The notes under the pieces: model-generated
What the model was told of the DNA's origin: nothing
Databases searched by the model: none
The model's input: only the letters and a program-made list of their open reading frames with translations
Assembly: GCF_036670025.1 (NCBI RefSeq)
Contig: NZ_CP137640.1
Location: 4,312,001 to 4,376,000 of the forward strand
Direction of reading: 5' to 3'
DNA length: 64,000 nt
From: Bacillus_BD oryzisoli
Lineage (GTDB): Bacteria > Bacillota > Bacilli > Bacillales > Cytobacillaceae
Program-made: the position numbers and the translations under genes
In this document: one piece after another, positions 1 to 7,435 of the stretch
Layout: each line of letters opens with the position of its first letter
How positions within the stretch are numbered: position 1 is the stretch's first letter

Positions 1-539
1 TTTGCAATCGTTGGTGCATTAATATAACTGGCTAACCTACAAAATGCATAAAACAACTCTTGATTCCGCTTTGATTTCAACCTAGTCTCTACCCATTGCT
101 GTATGGTCTGATTATAAAAATTCTGAGGATTCATTCTTTGTATATTCATTAAAAGGGAAACAAATTCTCTTTTTTCCTTCCAAGTTAACAGCTTCGTTCT
201 GAATAAATCCATCATCGTACCAGGCAATTGAAATTTTTGCTCCTCCACATATATAGCTCCTTTGGTACTTGGGCTTCCTCCCTCCAGCTTTATTCCAAGC
301 TCTCTTAATACACGAGCAGCCACTCCTTTTTTATAAAAAGCATGAGGACCTAAATTAAAATAGGAACCTGCCATTTCCTTCGTCACAGCCCTGCCTCCAA
401 AACCCTTCCCCTTTTCGAGAACTGCCACCCTTTTTCCGCCTTGCGCTAAAAAAACCGCTGCCGTCAACCCAGTCAATCCACCGCCAATAATCACTACATC
501 AAACACATGACCATCTATACCTATCCACCCCTTAATCAT
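1..539 (-). CDS. FAD-dependent oxidoreductase, amine-oxidase/phytoene-desaturase-like (3' part outside window)
   Basis: The frame is open from an ATG at 539 to the window edge, so only the first 179 residues are present. Residues 12-40 read VFDVVIIGGGLTGLTAA followed by an acidic strand end (VLEKGKG), the Rossmann dinucleotide fold for FAD. GFGGRA and the FNLGPHAFY stretch at about residues 44-70 are typical of the phytoene desaturase/protoporphyrinogen oxidase-like flavoproteins of bacilli. The ribosome site in front of the ATG is weak, and a GTG twelve codons in is a possible alternative. A perfect inverted repeat sits just upstream. The substrate cannot be told from this part. Confidence 0.8.
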   Translation of the reverse strand, partial: MIKGWIGIDGHVFDVVIIGGGLTGLTAAVFLAQGGKRVAVLEKGKGFGGRAVTKEMAGSYFNLGPHAFYKKGVAARVLRELGIKLEGGSPSTKGAIYVEEQKFQLPGTMMDLFRTKLLTWKEKREFVSLLMNIQRMNPQNFYNQTIQQWVETRLKSKRNQELFYAFCRLASYINAPTIA

Positions 540-577
540 CACTCACAAACATGACGAGCAAGGAGAGAAAAACGTGA

Positions 578-630
578 CATGGGGACGGTTCTTTTGCTTC
601 CTTTTTGGAAGCAAAAGAACCGTCCCCATG
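578..630. repeat. Perfect inverted repeat, dispersed-repeat family R1 (tight pair)
   Basis: Two perfectly complementary 24-base arms (578-601 and 607-630) are separated by TTTTT. The arm core is GGGACGGTTCTTTTGCTTCC. The same core recurs at about 2.4, 2.9, 3.2, 4.5, 5.05, 5.8, 6.05, 26.1, 47.0 and 52.3 kb. Here it lies between the methyltransferase stop and the flavoprotein start. Its structure resembles REP-type palindromes; no transposase is adjacent. Confidence 0.9.
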
Positions 631-669
631 CTCCTACGAAGATGAACAGCCTGCATTGAGGAAATAGGT

Positions 670-1386
670 TTAAACCCGCTTTTTTGCGACAACGACCAAT
701 GCTGGTGAATTCTTCGAGTACTCCTGACGTGCGAAATTCCCATAAACATGTTCCACTTCAAAACCGACCTCATGTAGAATGGGAATCAATTGACTAGAGG
801 TTACTGGATATAAGGGAATTGAGTTAGAAAATTTGTCTCCTTTTACGGTTAAATTAGTAGTAAAAATGATTTTTTCTCCTTCCTGCCTATAGTACCTTGT
901 AAACGTTAAGTCATCTTTTTGAATGACTGGAAATGAAAAATCATTAACCGATGATAGCACTTTTTCATAATTCACAAGCTGAAGAATAAATCGGTTTCCA
1001 TTACTTAGAAGCTCATAACATTTTTTTATAAAAAGCCCTAACTCTTCTGAGTTATTCACATGCGGCAGTGTATTTCCAATACAATAAATCCCACCGACCT
1101 TTTCAGCTATCTGGTCGATTTCCTGCATCGCTTTGATATGAACGGGAATTGTTACGTTATTTTCACCAGCCTTTTTGCCTATATACTCAGCCATCGCTAC
1201 ATCCGGCTCAGCCGCAATCACCCGCAGCCCCTTCTTCGTAAGCGCCATCGCCATATTCCCCGTACCAGCCCCAACATCCAACACAATCTCAGCCTTTTCA
1301 AAAAACGATAACAAAAAATCACAAGCCGTCTCATTCACAGGAAAAATCTCATCATAAAACGGAGTCAACCTCTCATAAAACGCCAT
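670..1386 (-). CDS. Class I SAM-dependent methyltransferase
   Basis: A 238-residue protein with the glycine-rich SAM-binding motif I VLDVGAGTGN near residues 35-45, preceded by the FYDEIFP segment common in this family. An acidic residue ends strand 2 (AAEPD). The ribosome site AGAGGAG lies 7 nt before the second of two adjacent ATGs, so 1386 is chosen over 1389. The acceptor is unknown. It runs in the same direction as the upstream SDR, with a terminator between them, so it is probably its own unit. Confidence 0.85.
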   Translation of the reverse strand: MAFYERLTPFYDEIFPVNETACDFLLSFFEKAEIVLDVGAGTGNMAMALTKKGLRVIAAEPDVAMAEYIGKKAGENNVTIPVHIKAMQEIDQIAEKVGGIYCIGNTLPHVNNSEELGLFIKKCYELLSNGNRFILQLVNYEKVLSSVNDFSFPVIQKDDLTFTRYYRQEGEKIIFTTNLTVKGDKFSNSIPLYPVTSSQLIPILHEVGFEVEHVYGNFARQEYSKNSPALVVVAKKRV

Positions 1387-1531
1387 CATAAAACTCCTCT
1401 CTATTGGAAGCAGAGGGAGGGTTTTTCTGCTTCTTTGTTCGATTTATTTTTAAGCAAAAATTAAGTTAAGATACAGTTTTCACAGATTAATTCTCAAGAA
1501 TATTCATTTAATCGACATTCAACTGCCATAT

Positions 1532-1569
1532 AAAAACAGCAGCTAAACACAATTACAGCTGCTGTTTTT
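1532..1569 (-). terminator. Intrinsic terminator after the SDR gene
   Basis: AAAAACAGCAGCT and AGCTGCTGTTTTT form a 13-bp stem around a 12-nt loop, with T runs at both ends. It lies just past the SDR stop codon and could work in both directions. Confidence 0.85.
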
Positions 1570-1578
1570 CTAAACCTA

Positions 1579-2316
1579 TTAGTAATTTAGTTTTGGACGT
1601 ACAATAATCTCATTAACGTTCACATATTCAGGCTGAGACACAGCATACACAATCGCATTGGCAATATCGTCTGCATGTAAAAGCGTTCTCTTCTTATTTC
1701 CTAAATTAGAGCGAACCTCTTCATCTGTAATATGCTCTCTCAATTCACTTTCAACGGCTCCAGGTGAAATATTGGTCACGCGTAATCCAGTCGTCGAAAA
1801 CTCTTTCTCCAACCCCATTGAAAGAGCACGGACAGCGTATTTGGTTGCAGAATAAACCGTACTGGTCCGAGTCACTTCATGACCTGCAACCGATGAAATG
1901 TTGATAATATGGCCAGTATTTTGTTCAAGCATCGTAGGTAGGACAGCATGAATGCCGTGCAGAACACCTTTAATGTTCACATCCACCATCCTAGTCCATT
2001 CATCAATTAAATCATTTTTAATATGAGATAATAGCATAACTCCAGCATTATTCACCAAGATATCAATAGAGCCAAATGCTTCCTTCGTTTTCGCGGCAAG
2101 CATTTCCACAGCAGCTTTATCCGTTACATCTGTTTTTACGACAATCGCTTTTGCGTTTGTTTCATTTTCTATCCTCGTTTTCAATTCTTCAAGACGTTCT
2201 GTTCTCCGGGCCGCCAACGCTACATTTGCACCTGCTTTTGCCAACGCAAACGCTGTCGCTTCCCCAATACCACTACTTGCCCCCGTAACAATCGCCGCTT
2301 TTCCACTAAGTGTCAT
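1579..2316 (-). CDS. SDR-family NAD(P)-dependent oxidoreductase
   Basis: A 245-residue classical short-chain dehydrogenase. The N-terminal TGASSGIG cofactor loop is at residues 12-19, NNAG near residue 88, the catalytic serine in NISSVAG near 140, and the YSATK catalytic Tyr/Lys pair near 155-159. Basic residues after the second strand (AARRTERL) suggest NADP preference. The length is normal for the family, and an AGGT-type ribosome site precedes the ATG. It resembles the YdfG/serine 3-dehydrogenase-like group, but the substrate cannot be assigned. Confidence 0.9.
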   Translation of the reverse strand: MTLSGKAAIVTGASSGIGEATAFALAKAGANVALAARRTERLEELKTRIENETNAKAIVVKTDVTDKAAVEMLAAKTKEAFGSIDILVNNAGVMLLSHIKNDLIDEWTRMVDVNIKGVLHGIHAVLPTMLEQNTGHIINISSVAGHEVTRTSTVYSATKYAVRALSMGLEKEFSTTGLRVTNISPGAVESELREHITDEEVRSNLGNKKRTLLHADDIANAIVYAVSQPEYVNVNEIIVRPKLNY

Positions 2317-2412
2317 ATGTATACCTCCACATCATATAGTCACCTAAATTGTATCAAAACGGTTTTTTTATCTCAAAGAATTTCACATCGTATTTTACTT
2401 CCGAAAAGAAAG

Positions 2413-2432
2413 CATGGGGTTTTCTTGCTTCC
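2413..2432 (+). repeat. Degenerate R1 repeat arm
   Basis: CATGGGG followed by TTTTCTTGCTTCC matches the R1 arm after loss of about three bases of the ACG core. It is a single arm with no partner. Confidence 0.5.
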
Positions 2433-2519
2433 TAAAACAAACTGTTATAATACAGAATGATACTCCATGACAAAGTCCTTTACGTTCCATTATAATCCTC
2501 ACAATTTGAGCAATAAAAA

Positions 2520-2540
2520 AACCTCCGACAAATGGAGGTT
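2520..2540 (-). terminator. Intrinsic terminator of the yhfH-like gene
   Basis: On the minus strand AACCTCC-ATTTGTC-GGAGGTT is followed by TTTTTATTG, 36 nt past the stop codon of the small gene. Confidence 0.85.
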
Positions 2541-2576
2541 GGGTTAAATACGGGAGAATCATTAAAGTTTTTTCGA

Positions 2577-2711
2577 TTATTCAACTCTCTTAGACAAGCA
2601 GTGATCGCATTCCATTAAATACGATTCAGCCTGCTCCTCAATAATTTGCCCACACTCAACACAGATTTTTTTCGGTAATTCTCTAAAAAAATCAACTGGA
2701 CTTTGTAACAT
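2577..2711 (-). CDS. yhfH: YhfH-family small zinc-ribbon protein
   Basis: A 44-residue protein starting MLQSPVDFFRELPKK. Two cysteine pairs, CVEC and CDHC, are about 20 residues apart and would bind one zinc. The opening LQSPV-FF--LP-K-C--CG-I-EEQ is characteristic of the YhfH family of bacilli, which has no known function. A longer in-frame start exists, but GGGAGGG lies at proper distance from the ATG at 2711, and the upstream residues look like noise. Confidence 0.85.
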   Translation of the reverse strand: MLQSPVDFFRELPKKICVECGQIIEEQAESYLMECDHCLSKRVE

Positions 2712-2862
2712 TATATACCCTCCCTTTGTTTGATACAGATTACACCACTCAAAACTGTTATAATACAGAATATGCAGCACTTTTAAAAAAATGCAGACTT
2801 TTTTATAAATGATTAATTAGCTGACAAAGACAAAAACAACACCTGATTTTACTCATAAAAAA

Positions 2863-3180
2863 CAAGGGGACGGTTCTATTGCTTCCAAATTCACTTTTTG
2901 AAACTAAGATACTATCCCCCTACCTCTTTTTCCCATATCTTAATATTTGTATAATATTGGGAGCCTCAATATTAATGGCTCGTAAAATAATATCCTCTGA
3001 CCACACTAATTTAATAAAAAAGGAACCTATTTCTGGTTTCATAGTTAGTTGTACAAGCAACTACTAAGTCAAATAAATATAATTAAGTAATATTTCAAAT
3101 TCTGGGGGATAAGCATAGGACCAAGAGTATTCTACTAAAGGAGTTCTTTATTTTTTGGAAGCAAAAGAACCGTCCCCCTG
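2863..3180. repeat. R1 inverted-repeat pair around 270 bp
   Basis: The left arm 2863-2886 and right arm 3157-3180 are inverted copies of the R1 core with one or two mismatches. The enclosed AT-rich 270 bp shows no convincing gene. The right arm ends about 8 bp before the ribosome site of the next gene, so the element supplies or displaces its leader. Confidence 0.8.
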
Positions 3181-3198
3181 CCTCAAAGGATGTGTAAA

Positions 3199-4464
3199 AT
3201 GAAGGATAATAATACTGTAATAACTGTTTTGGGAAGTGCTGGTGGTGTTGCAAAGTCTGTACTCTCTATTTTGAATAAGTCTGTTGTTGATACGAGCGAT
3301 CCAATCCACTCTCTTATTAAGAATTCTGTGATTCACTTGGTTGATAAAAATCAAAAGGATTTAGAGTACTATAGTAGTCTGTTTCCTGAATTGTACCAGC
3401 ATTTCGTTTTACATCAATTTGATCTTAAGGATATAAAGAAACTGACGAAGCATTTGAAAAGCACTAAAACGTTGGTTGTGATTGATGTTTCTTGGGGAGA
3501 TACCGTGGAGATGCTTCAATGCTGTAATAAACTCGGTGTTAAGTACGTTAATACAGCATTAGAGAATACGTATATTGATGAAAATGAAGAACTATATGAA
3601 GGATTTCAATTAGCAGAGAGAATCTACCATTTAGAAAAGCACAAAGACCTTTTCACTAATACCACTGCAATCATTGGTTCAGGAATGAATCCTGGAGTGG
3701 TTCAATGGATGGCATACGAACTTTTAAAAGATTCAAAGGAAAAACCGCTTGCCTGTTATATTGTCGAGCATGACACCTCGTTTTATAAAAATCCTTTAAA
3801 GGCGAAAGAGAATACTATCTACACAACCTGGTCACCTGAATGTTTTCTCGATGAGGCAATTGCAAGCTACCCAATGTATATTCATCATCATACCCCGCTG
3901 TATTTATATGAAGATGTATATGATATTGAATTTAAGGTTACCTTGGGAAACAAACAGTTTTACGGCTGTTTAATGCCGCATGAGGAGATTTTTACGTTAG
4001 GAAAAATTTATGATTTCGAAAGCGGATTTCTATACAAAGTGAATGACCATACGACAGACATAATTAGGACCAATTTAGATGATGTTGATAAATTATGGGA
4101 CTATGATATGGAAGTACTGAACCCTGATAAAGCACCGCTTGATGGAGAAGACTTAGTCGGCGTCCTTGTCGTCTACCAAGACAAAGAACATTATATGTAT
4201 AATGTATCTTCTAACGAAGAAATATTTTCCAAATTTCAAACAAATGCCACTTACTTCCAAGTTGCCAGCGGTGTCTACGCTGCTCTAGCTGTCCTCCTAA
4301 AAGATTCCATTCCAAAAGGTGCCTATTATGTAGACGAACTCCTGCATCAAACAGAAAACCAATATGGCAAATATCTAACCCACTACATGACTACCTTCGA
4401 AACCGGAGAAAACAATCAGACAGACGGACTACTTCTTCAAAGAATGCAGAGAATAAACTCCTAG
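3199..4464 (+). CDS. Saccharopine-dehydrogenase-fold (homospermidine-synthase-like) oxidoreductase
   Basis: A 421-residue protein with an N-terminal Rossmann strand (VITVLGSAGGVAKSV), an Asp ending a later strand (HLVDKNQKD), and the segment YVNTALENTY followed by AIIGSGMNPGVVQ. This layout is that of the saccharopine dehydrogenase/homospermidine synthase family of NAD(P)-dependent enzymes. AAAGGA lies 8 nt before the ATG at 3199, so the first ATG (3190), which overlaps that site, is rejected. Reaction and substrate are uncertain. It stands alone between two repeat elements. Confidence 0.75.
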   Translation: MKDNNTVITVLGSAGGVAKSVLSILNKSVVDTSDPIHSLIKNSVIHLVDKNQKDLEYYSSLFPELYQHFVLHQFDLKDIKKLTKHLKSTKTLVVIDVSWGDTVEMLQCCNKLGVKYVNTALENTYIDENEELYEGFQLAERIYHLEKHKDLFTNTTAIIGSGMNPGVVQWMAYELLKDSKEKPLACYIVEHDTSFYKNPLKAKENTIYTTWSPECFLDEAIASYPMYIHHHTPLYLYEDVYDIEFKVTLGNKQFYGCLMPHEEIFTLGKIYDFESGFLYKVNDHTTDIIRTNLDDVDKLWDYDMEVLNPDKAPLDGEDLVGVLVVYQDKEHYMYNVSSNEEIFSKFQTNATYFQVASGVYAALAVLLKDSIPKGAYYVDELLHQTENQYGKYLTHYMTTFETGENNQTDGLLLQRMQRINS

Positions 4465-4467
4465 AAT

Positions 4468-5074
4468 CAGAGGGACGGTTCTCTTGCTTCCATCTATTTC
4501 TTTCTTTTGAATTCTTCTATCCTTTGGTAAACCTATTACACTTATTTTTTATTATTAAGAGCAAGAACAAAGCAGTATCAAATGCTTTTCTCTTGCTCTT
4601 AATATTAGCTGTATTTTTAATTATAAGTATCAAAGCAAGAATCCTTTTGTATCTTCTTTACTACCTCAAATCCATGATCCTCAATTCTATCATGTTATCC
4701 ATTGAACGGATAAAACTTTGTCTAAATTTTACTGTAATCTTCCCTTTTGGCAATGTACCTTTAACAGAAACAATGCTGTGCAAGTTTCTGATAGACTGTT
4801 CAATTAAATGTAGACTATCAACATAGGTAATCCCGTATACATATAGAGTTAGTTGTGTTATATACAATTCCTCTTTTCATGGTTATTGGTTTATTTATTA
4901 ATAGACTAAAGACAAATGACATCGTGAAATATATGGTGTAAAGTTATTATTTCTAACGCCAATATATGATAATGATTCTCATTATAAATTGATTAAGTTT
5001 TATCTATTTTCTAATAAACTAAGTGACTCTGGCCTTAAAATTATTGAAAGCAGAAGAACCGTCCCTGTGCTCCT
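4468..5074. repeat. R1 inverted-repeat pair around about 555 bp
   Basis: The left arm 4468-4491 and right arm 5047-5074 are inverted R1 copies. The interior carries a long imperfect hairpin (about 4557-4600, arms AAGAGCAAGA and TCTTGCTCTT) and a Fur box near its right end, but no gene I can support. The interior is unrelated to those of the 2.9-kb and 5.8-kb pairs. Confidence 0.75.
4968..4986 (+). promoter_or_regulatory. Putative Fur box
   Basis: GATAATGATTCTCATTATA matches the 19-bp Fur consensus GATAATGATAATCATTATC at 16 positions. The next reading frame downstream is a truncated flavoprotein start at 5171, so the site looks orphaned. Confidence 0.7.
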
Positions 5075-5170
5075 AACAATTCACAGCGTTTTAAATTGTT
5101 GACGGTTTAATCTTTTACTGTGTTATATACAGAAACTGGAAGTTGTTTTTGTAGAATAGTGTTGGTTGAG

Positions 5171-5299
5171 ATGAAGTATGATGTTGTGATTGCGGGAGGA
5201 GGGATTAGCGGGATTCAGCTGCGCTTTTTACAGGTCATCCGGGAATACGGACGGCGGCACATTGTAACGGATCTGCCCTACTTAATACTTCATAATTAA
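5171..5299 (+). pseudogene. Remnant of a flavoprotein gene (N-terminal fragment)
   Basis: A 42-residue frame begins MKYDVVIAGGGISGIQL, an unmistakable FAD-binding Rossmann start. It passes at once into RFLQVIREYGRRHIV and ends at TAA. A functional flavoprotein needs several hundred residues, so this is a deletion remnant in which the first 17 codons are joined to another part of the gene or to foreign sequence. A Fur box 185 bp upstream suggests the lost gene was iron-regulated. Confidence 0.65.
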
Positions 5300-5466
5300 C
5301 TCTTCCGACGATAAAGCCTCTATACAAGCAGGCTATCCACTAAAGAGTTTCTTTTTTTATGAAAAAAAATACCGGATAGACAAGAACTTCCGCCAATCTT
5401 TTTCCTTAAGGAAACTTTTTGTCTTACGAGCATAAAATAATGTAAAAAGGAGCTGTGAACATTCAC

Positions 5467-5589
5467 ATGAACCATCGTATCCATAAAAGAATTCTTGGGT
5501 ATACAGCCTTATTTAAAAAGCTAGGTATACTCGACGACACTGACTTTCAAAGCATCACTCATCATCTTACCCAAAAAGGAAAAAGATAG
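5467..5589 (+). CDS. Small hypothetical protein, 40 residues
   Basis: A 40-residue basic frame, MNHRIHKRILGYTALFKKLG followed by an acidic DDTDF stretch and a basic tail. AAAAAGGAG lies upstream but 14 nt from the ATG and only 2 nt from an in-frame GTG at 5455, so the start is unsure. A hairpin with stem GAAAGAAAGT follows. I do not recognise a family. The codon choice looks native, but the size leaves real doubt. Confidence 0.4.
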   Translation: MNHRIHKRILGYTALFKKLGILDDTDFQSITHHLTQKGKR

Positions 5590-5624
5590 ACGTTTGTTAC
5601 TTTCTAAAGCTCTTCTCTAATAAC

Positions 5625-5664
5625 GAAAGAAAGTAAGCCCAATGCTACAAGCTCACTTTCTTTC
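5625..5664 (+). terminator. Hairpin after the 40-residue frame
   Basis: GAAAGAAAGTAAGC pairs imperfectly with GCTCACTTTCTTTC around a 12-nt loop, and further T-rich sequence follows. Confidence 0.55.
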
Positions 5665-5810
5665 ACTTTCTTTAATTCCTCTTACTCAGCTATATATTAT
5701 AAACACCTAAAAAATATATGCTTAAAATGACAAATTCTTGTTTTTCTTCTTTTTCCCCATTTAATTACCTCAGTCATATTCTCATTTTCTCCATATTACC
5801 ATTTATGGTC

Positions 5811-6075
5811 AGAGGGACGGTTCTCCTGCCTTCAAGTCTCGTAAAACCAACATACTCTATAGATAAGGATGTGTATATCACCCTTCTTCTGGACATACTG
5901 CGAAAGAAATTAGCTCCTTTCGTAGTGTAGCTCTGTTTTGATTATATGTGTCCACACACGCTTCTAACCAAAATATCGTGCGTTGCTGCGAATTAGGGGC
6001 TAGTTTTATTTTATGGTAATTTGTGACATCTATTAAAAGATGGAATGGAAGCAAAAGAACCGTTCCCATGCTTCC
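5811..6075. repeat. R1 inverted-repeat pair around about 215 bp
   Basis: The left arm 5811-5833 and right arm 6047-6075 are inverted R1 copies with small changes. No convincing gene lies inside. The stretch 5590-6160 otherwise holds only hairpins and AT-rich sequence. Confidence 0.75.
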
Positions 6076-6091
6076 ACCGTAAAAATAAAAA

Positions 6092-6110
6092 GAGACCCGG
6101 TACAGGTCTC
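6092..6110 (-). terminator. Intrinsic terminator of the SR1P-like gene
   Basis: On the minus strand GAGACC-TGTACCG-GGTCTC is followed by TTTTTATTTTTA, 50 nt past the stop codon. Confidence 0.85.
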
Positions 6111-6160
6111 AATCATTTATTATGGCTCTAACTACAAAGGCTGTATTCTTTCAGAAAAGG

Positions 6161-6304
6161 TTATTCCTTCTCCTTTATATCGGCGCAGTCTCTACAAATC
6201 CCATACCATGTTTTGACACCGTTTGTATTCTCAACTGCGTCTATTTCTTTTCCACACTCCTGACAAATAATTGTACCCTGCTTTACGACTGCTTGATCTG
6301 ACAT
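6161..6304 (-). CDS. SR1P-like small zinc-ribbon peptide (GapA-binding family)
   Basis: A 47-residue protein containing GTIICQECGKEID and WYGICRDC. The pattern GTI-CQ-C...I...E...YG-C--C is that of SR1P, the peptide encoded by the dual-function RNA SR1 of Bacillus, which binds GapA. The N-terminus is about eight residues longer than usual. AGGGGG lies 9 nt before the ATG at 6304; an in-frame ATG at 6313 abuts it and is less likely. A U-tailed terminator follows closely. The family assignment rests on the motif only. Confidence 0.7.
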   Translation of the reverse strand: MSDQAVVKQGTIICQECGKEIDAVENTNGVKTWYGICRDCADIKEKE

Positions 6305-6441
6305 TTCACTCATCCCCCTGTTATTAAAACGCTTTCAATAAAAGAGTTAATCAACATAACGCTAACCTATCGTAAATCTAGCAGCCTTCTTTTCTTTCTC
6401 TACTACTATTATAGCACTTCTTACAGTATTTTGATTAAGAA

Positions 6442-6506
6442 ATGGTGTTAGGCACTAGAAAAAGACAAGATGCCCCAGTTTGTCTTTTTCTAGTGCCTAA
6501 CACCAT
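6442..6506. repeat. Perfect inverted repeat with GGTGTTAGGCAC core
   Basis: Two perfect 27-base arms (6442-6468 and 6480-6506) flank an 11-nt loop containing GCCCC. It lies just beyond the stop codon of the TetR gene. There is no T tail of terminator type. It is a different family from R1 but has the same tight-palindrome design. Confidence 0.85.
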
Positions 6507-6517
6507 CAATGACACCA

Positions 6518-7342
6518 TTAATAGTTGCGCAGCAGGTAAGCAATCCATTTACAATGTGGATGGTTTCGGATATTTTCTTGAAGTCCGTTTACAATCGCAG
6601 GACTTAGGCTGGGTTCAAGGAGATGCTGTTTTAACAGGATTAATGATTCTTTTTCGATGGAATCTTCCAATTCAGCAATTTTCTGCTCCATTAACTCAAT
6701 AATTTGTTCCTTTGTTATCTTTTCATGCATCGAATATGTCGTAATTTGAACAAGCTCTTCAGATAAAAACGGTATGGTCGTATGCTGTGCTAAGATCGTT
6801 GTTTTTTCCACAAGCGATTGCGACATCTGCTGCAAATCTAATGGGGCATTTTGAAAAAATAATAAATTAGAGTAAATGCTCATAAAACCTTTAATACAAT
6901 ACATCAAATCATATTTTGTATGGGTAATCTCATCTCCATATAAACGGTCAATCATGGACAAGATCAGTTTTTCTAATAATCGATCATATGAATGAATTTT
7001 TTCAATCAATTCTTTATTTAACGTTTGTGACTGTTCCTTGATCAATATCTTGGCAAAATCAGAATGCTTTTGAAACGATTCAAATGTCGTATAATAGAAT
7101 TCATATAATAGTTTATCATCGTCATTCGTGTTTTTGACTATATAGTCAATATCCGAAGTAATTTGAATCATAAAATGGTCAATCAAAGTCAAAATCAATT
7201 CGTCCTTTGACTTGAACGACAGGTAAAAAGCCCCTTTCGAAATCCCGCAATAATCCGTTATCTGCTTTATAGAAGTAGCCTCAAAACCTTGTTTAGCAAA
7301 AAGTTCAAGAGCTTTCTCCATAATTAATTGCTTTTTTAACAT
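6518..7342 (-). CDS. yerO: TetR/AcrR-family regulator, YerO-like
   Basis: A 274-residue regulator. The TetR helix-turn-helix lies at residues 7-50 (ALELFAKQGFEATSIKQITD then GISKGAFYLSFKSKDEL), followed by a long ligand-binding region. At 274 residues it is longer than most TetR proteins but close to YerO of B. subtilis, which is also divergent from the RND pump gene swrC. AGGGGAGA precedes the ATG. It probably represses the neighbouring pump and itself through the palindrome in the shared promoter region. Confidence 0.8.
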   Translation of the reverse strand: MLKKQLIMEKALELFAKQGFEATSIKQITDYCGISKGAFYLSFKSKDELILTLIDHFMIQITSDIDYIVKNTNDDDKLLYEFYYTTFESFQKHSDFAKILIKEQSQTLNKELIEKIHSYDRLLEKLILSMIDRLYGDEITHTKYDLMYCIKGFMSIYSNLLFFQNAPLDLQQMSQSLVEKTTILAQHTTIPFLSEELVQITTYSMHEKITKEQIIELMEQKIAELEDSIEKESLILLKQHLLEPSLSPAIVNGLQENIRNHPHCKWIAYLLRNY

Positions 7343-7364
7343 GTTATTTCATCTCCCCTAATCA

Positions 7365-7393
7365 TTGACAAATGACCGACTAGTCATTAGTAT
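7365..7393 (+). promoter_or_regulatory. swrC promoter with embedded TetR operator
   Basis: TTGACA (7365-7370) and TAGTAT (7388-7393) are 17 bp apart. The palindrome AATGAC-CGACTA-GTCATT (7371-7388) fills the spacer exactly. A repressor bound there would block polymerase. Confidence 0.7.
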
Positions 7394-7435
7394 AAATACT
7401 TGAGCTTAGCAAGTCAATTAAGGGTAGGTGTAATA

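Larger units (their letters stand above)
2439..2771. repeat. Direct 20-bp repeats flanking the yhfH-like gene
   Basis: AAACTGTTATAATACAGAAT occurs at 2439-2458 and again, identical, at 2752-2771. The two copies enclose the small zinc-ribbon gene and its terminator. Each copy contains TATAAT within an imperfect palindrome, so the upstream copy may be part of a promoter. Confidence 0.7.

Noticed and set aside
543..773. A 76-codon minus-strand frame over the R1 palindrome
   Set aside because: It overlaps the methyltransferase 3' end, lacks a ribosome site, and its middle is a translation of the repeat.
2879..3067. A 62-codon plus-strand frame inside the 2.9-kb repeat pair
   Set aside because: It starts within the repeat arm, has no ribosome site and the protein has no recognisable pattern.
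4524..4867. Two opposing frames (100 and 68 codons) inside the 4.5-kb repeat pair
   Set aside because: Low-complexity, AT-driven hydrophobic sequence with no ribosome site; one crosses a long hairpin.
5878..6069. A 63-codon minus-strand frame that begins in an R1 arm
   Set aside because: The first residues are repeat-derived and no ribosome site is present; too weak to call a gene.
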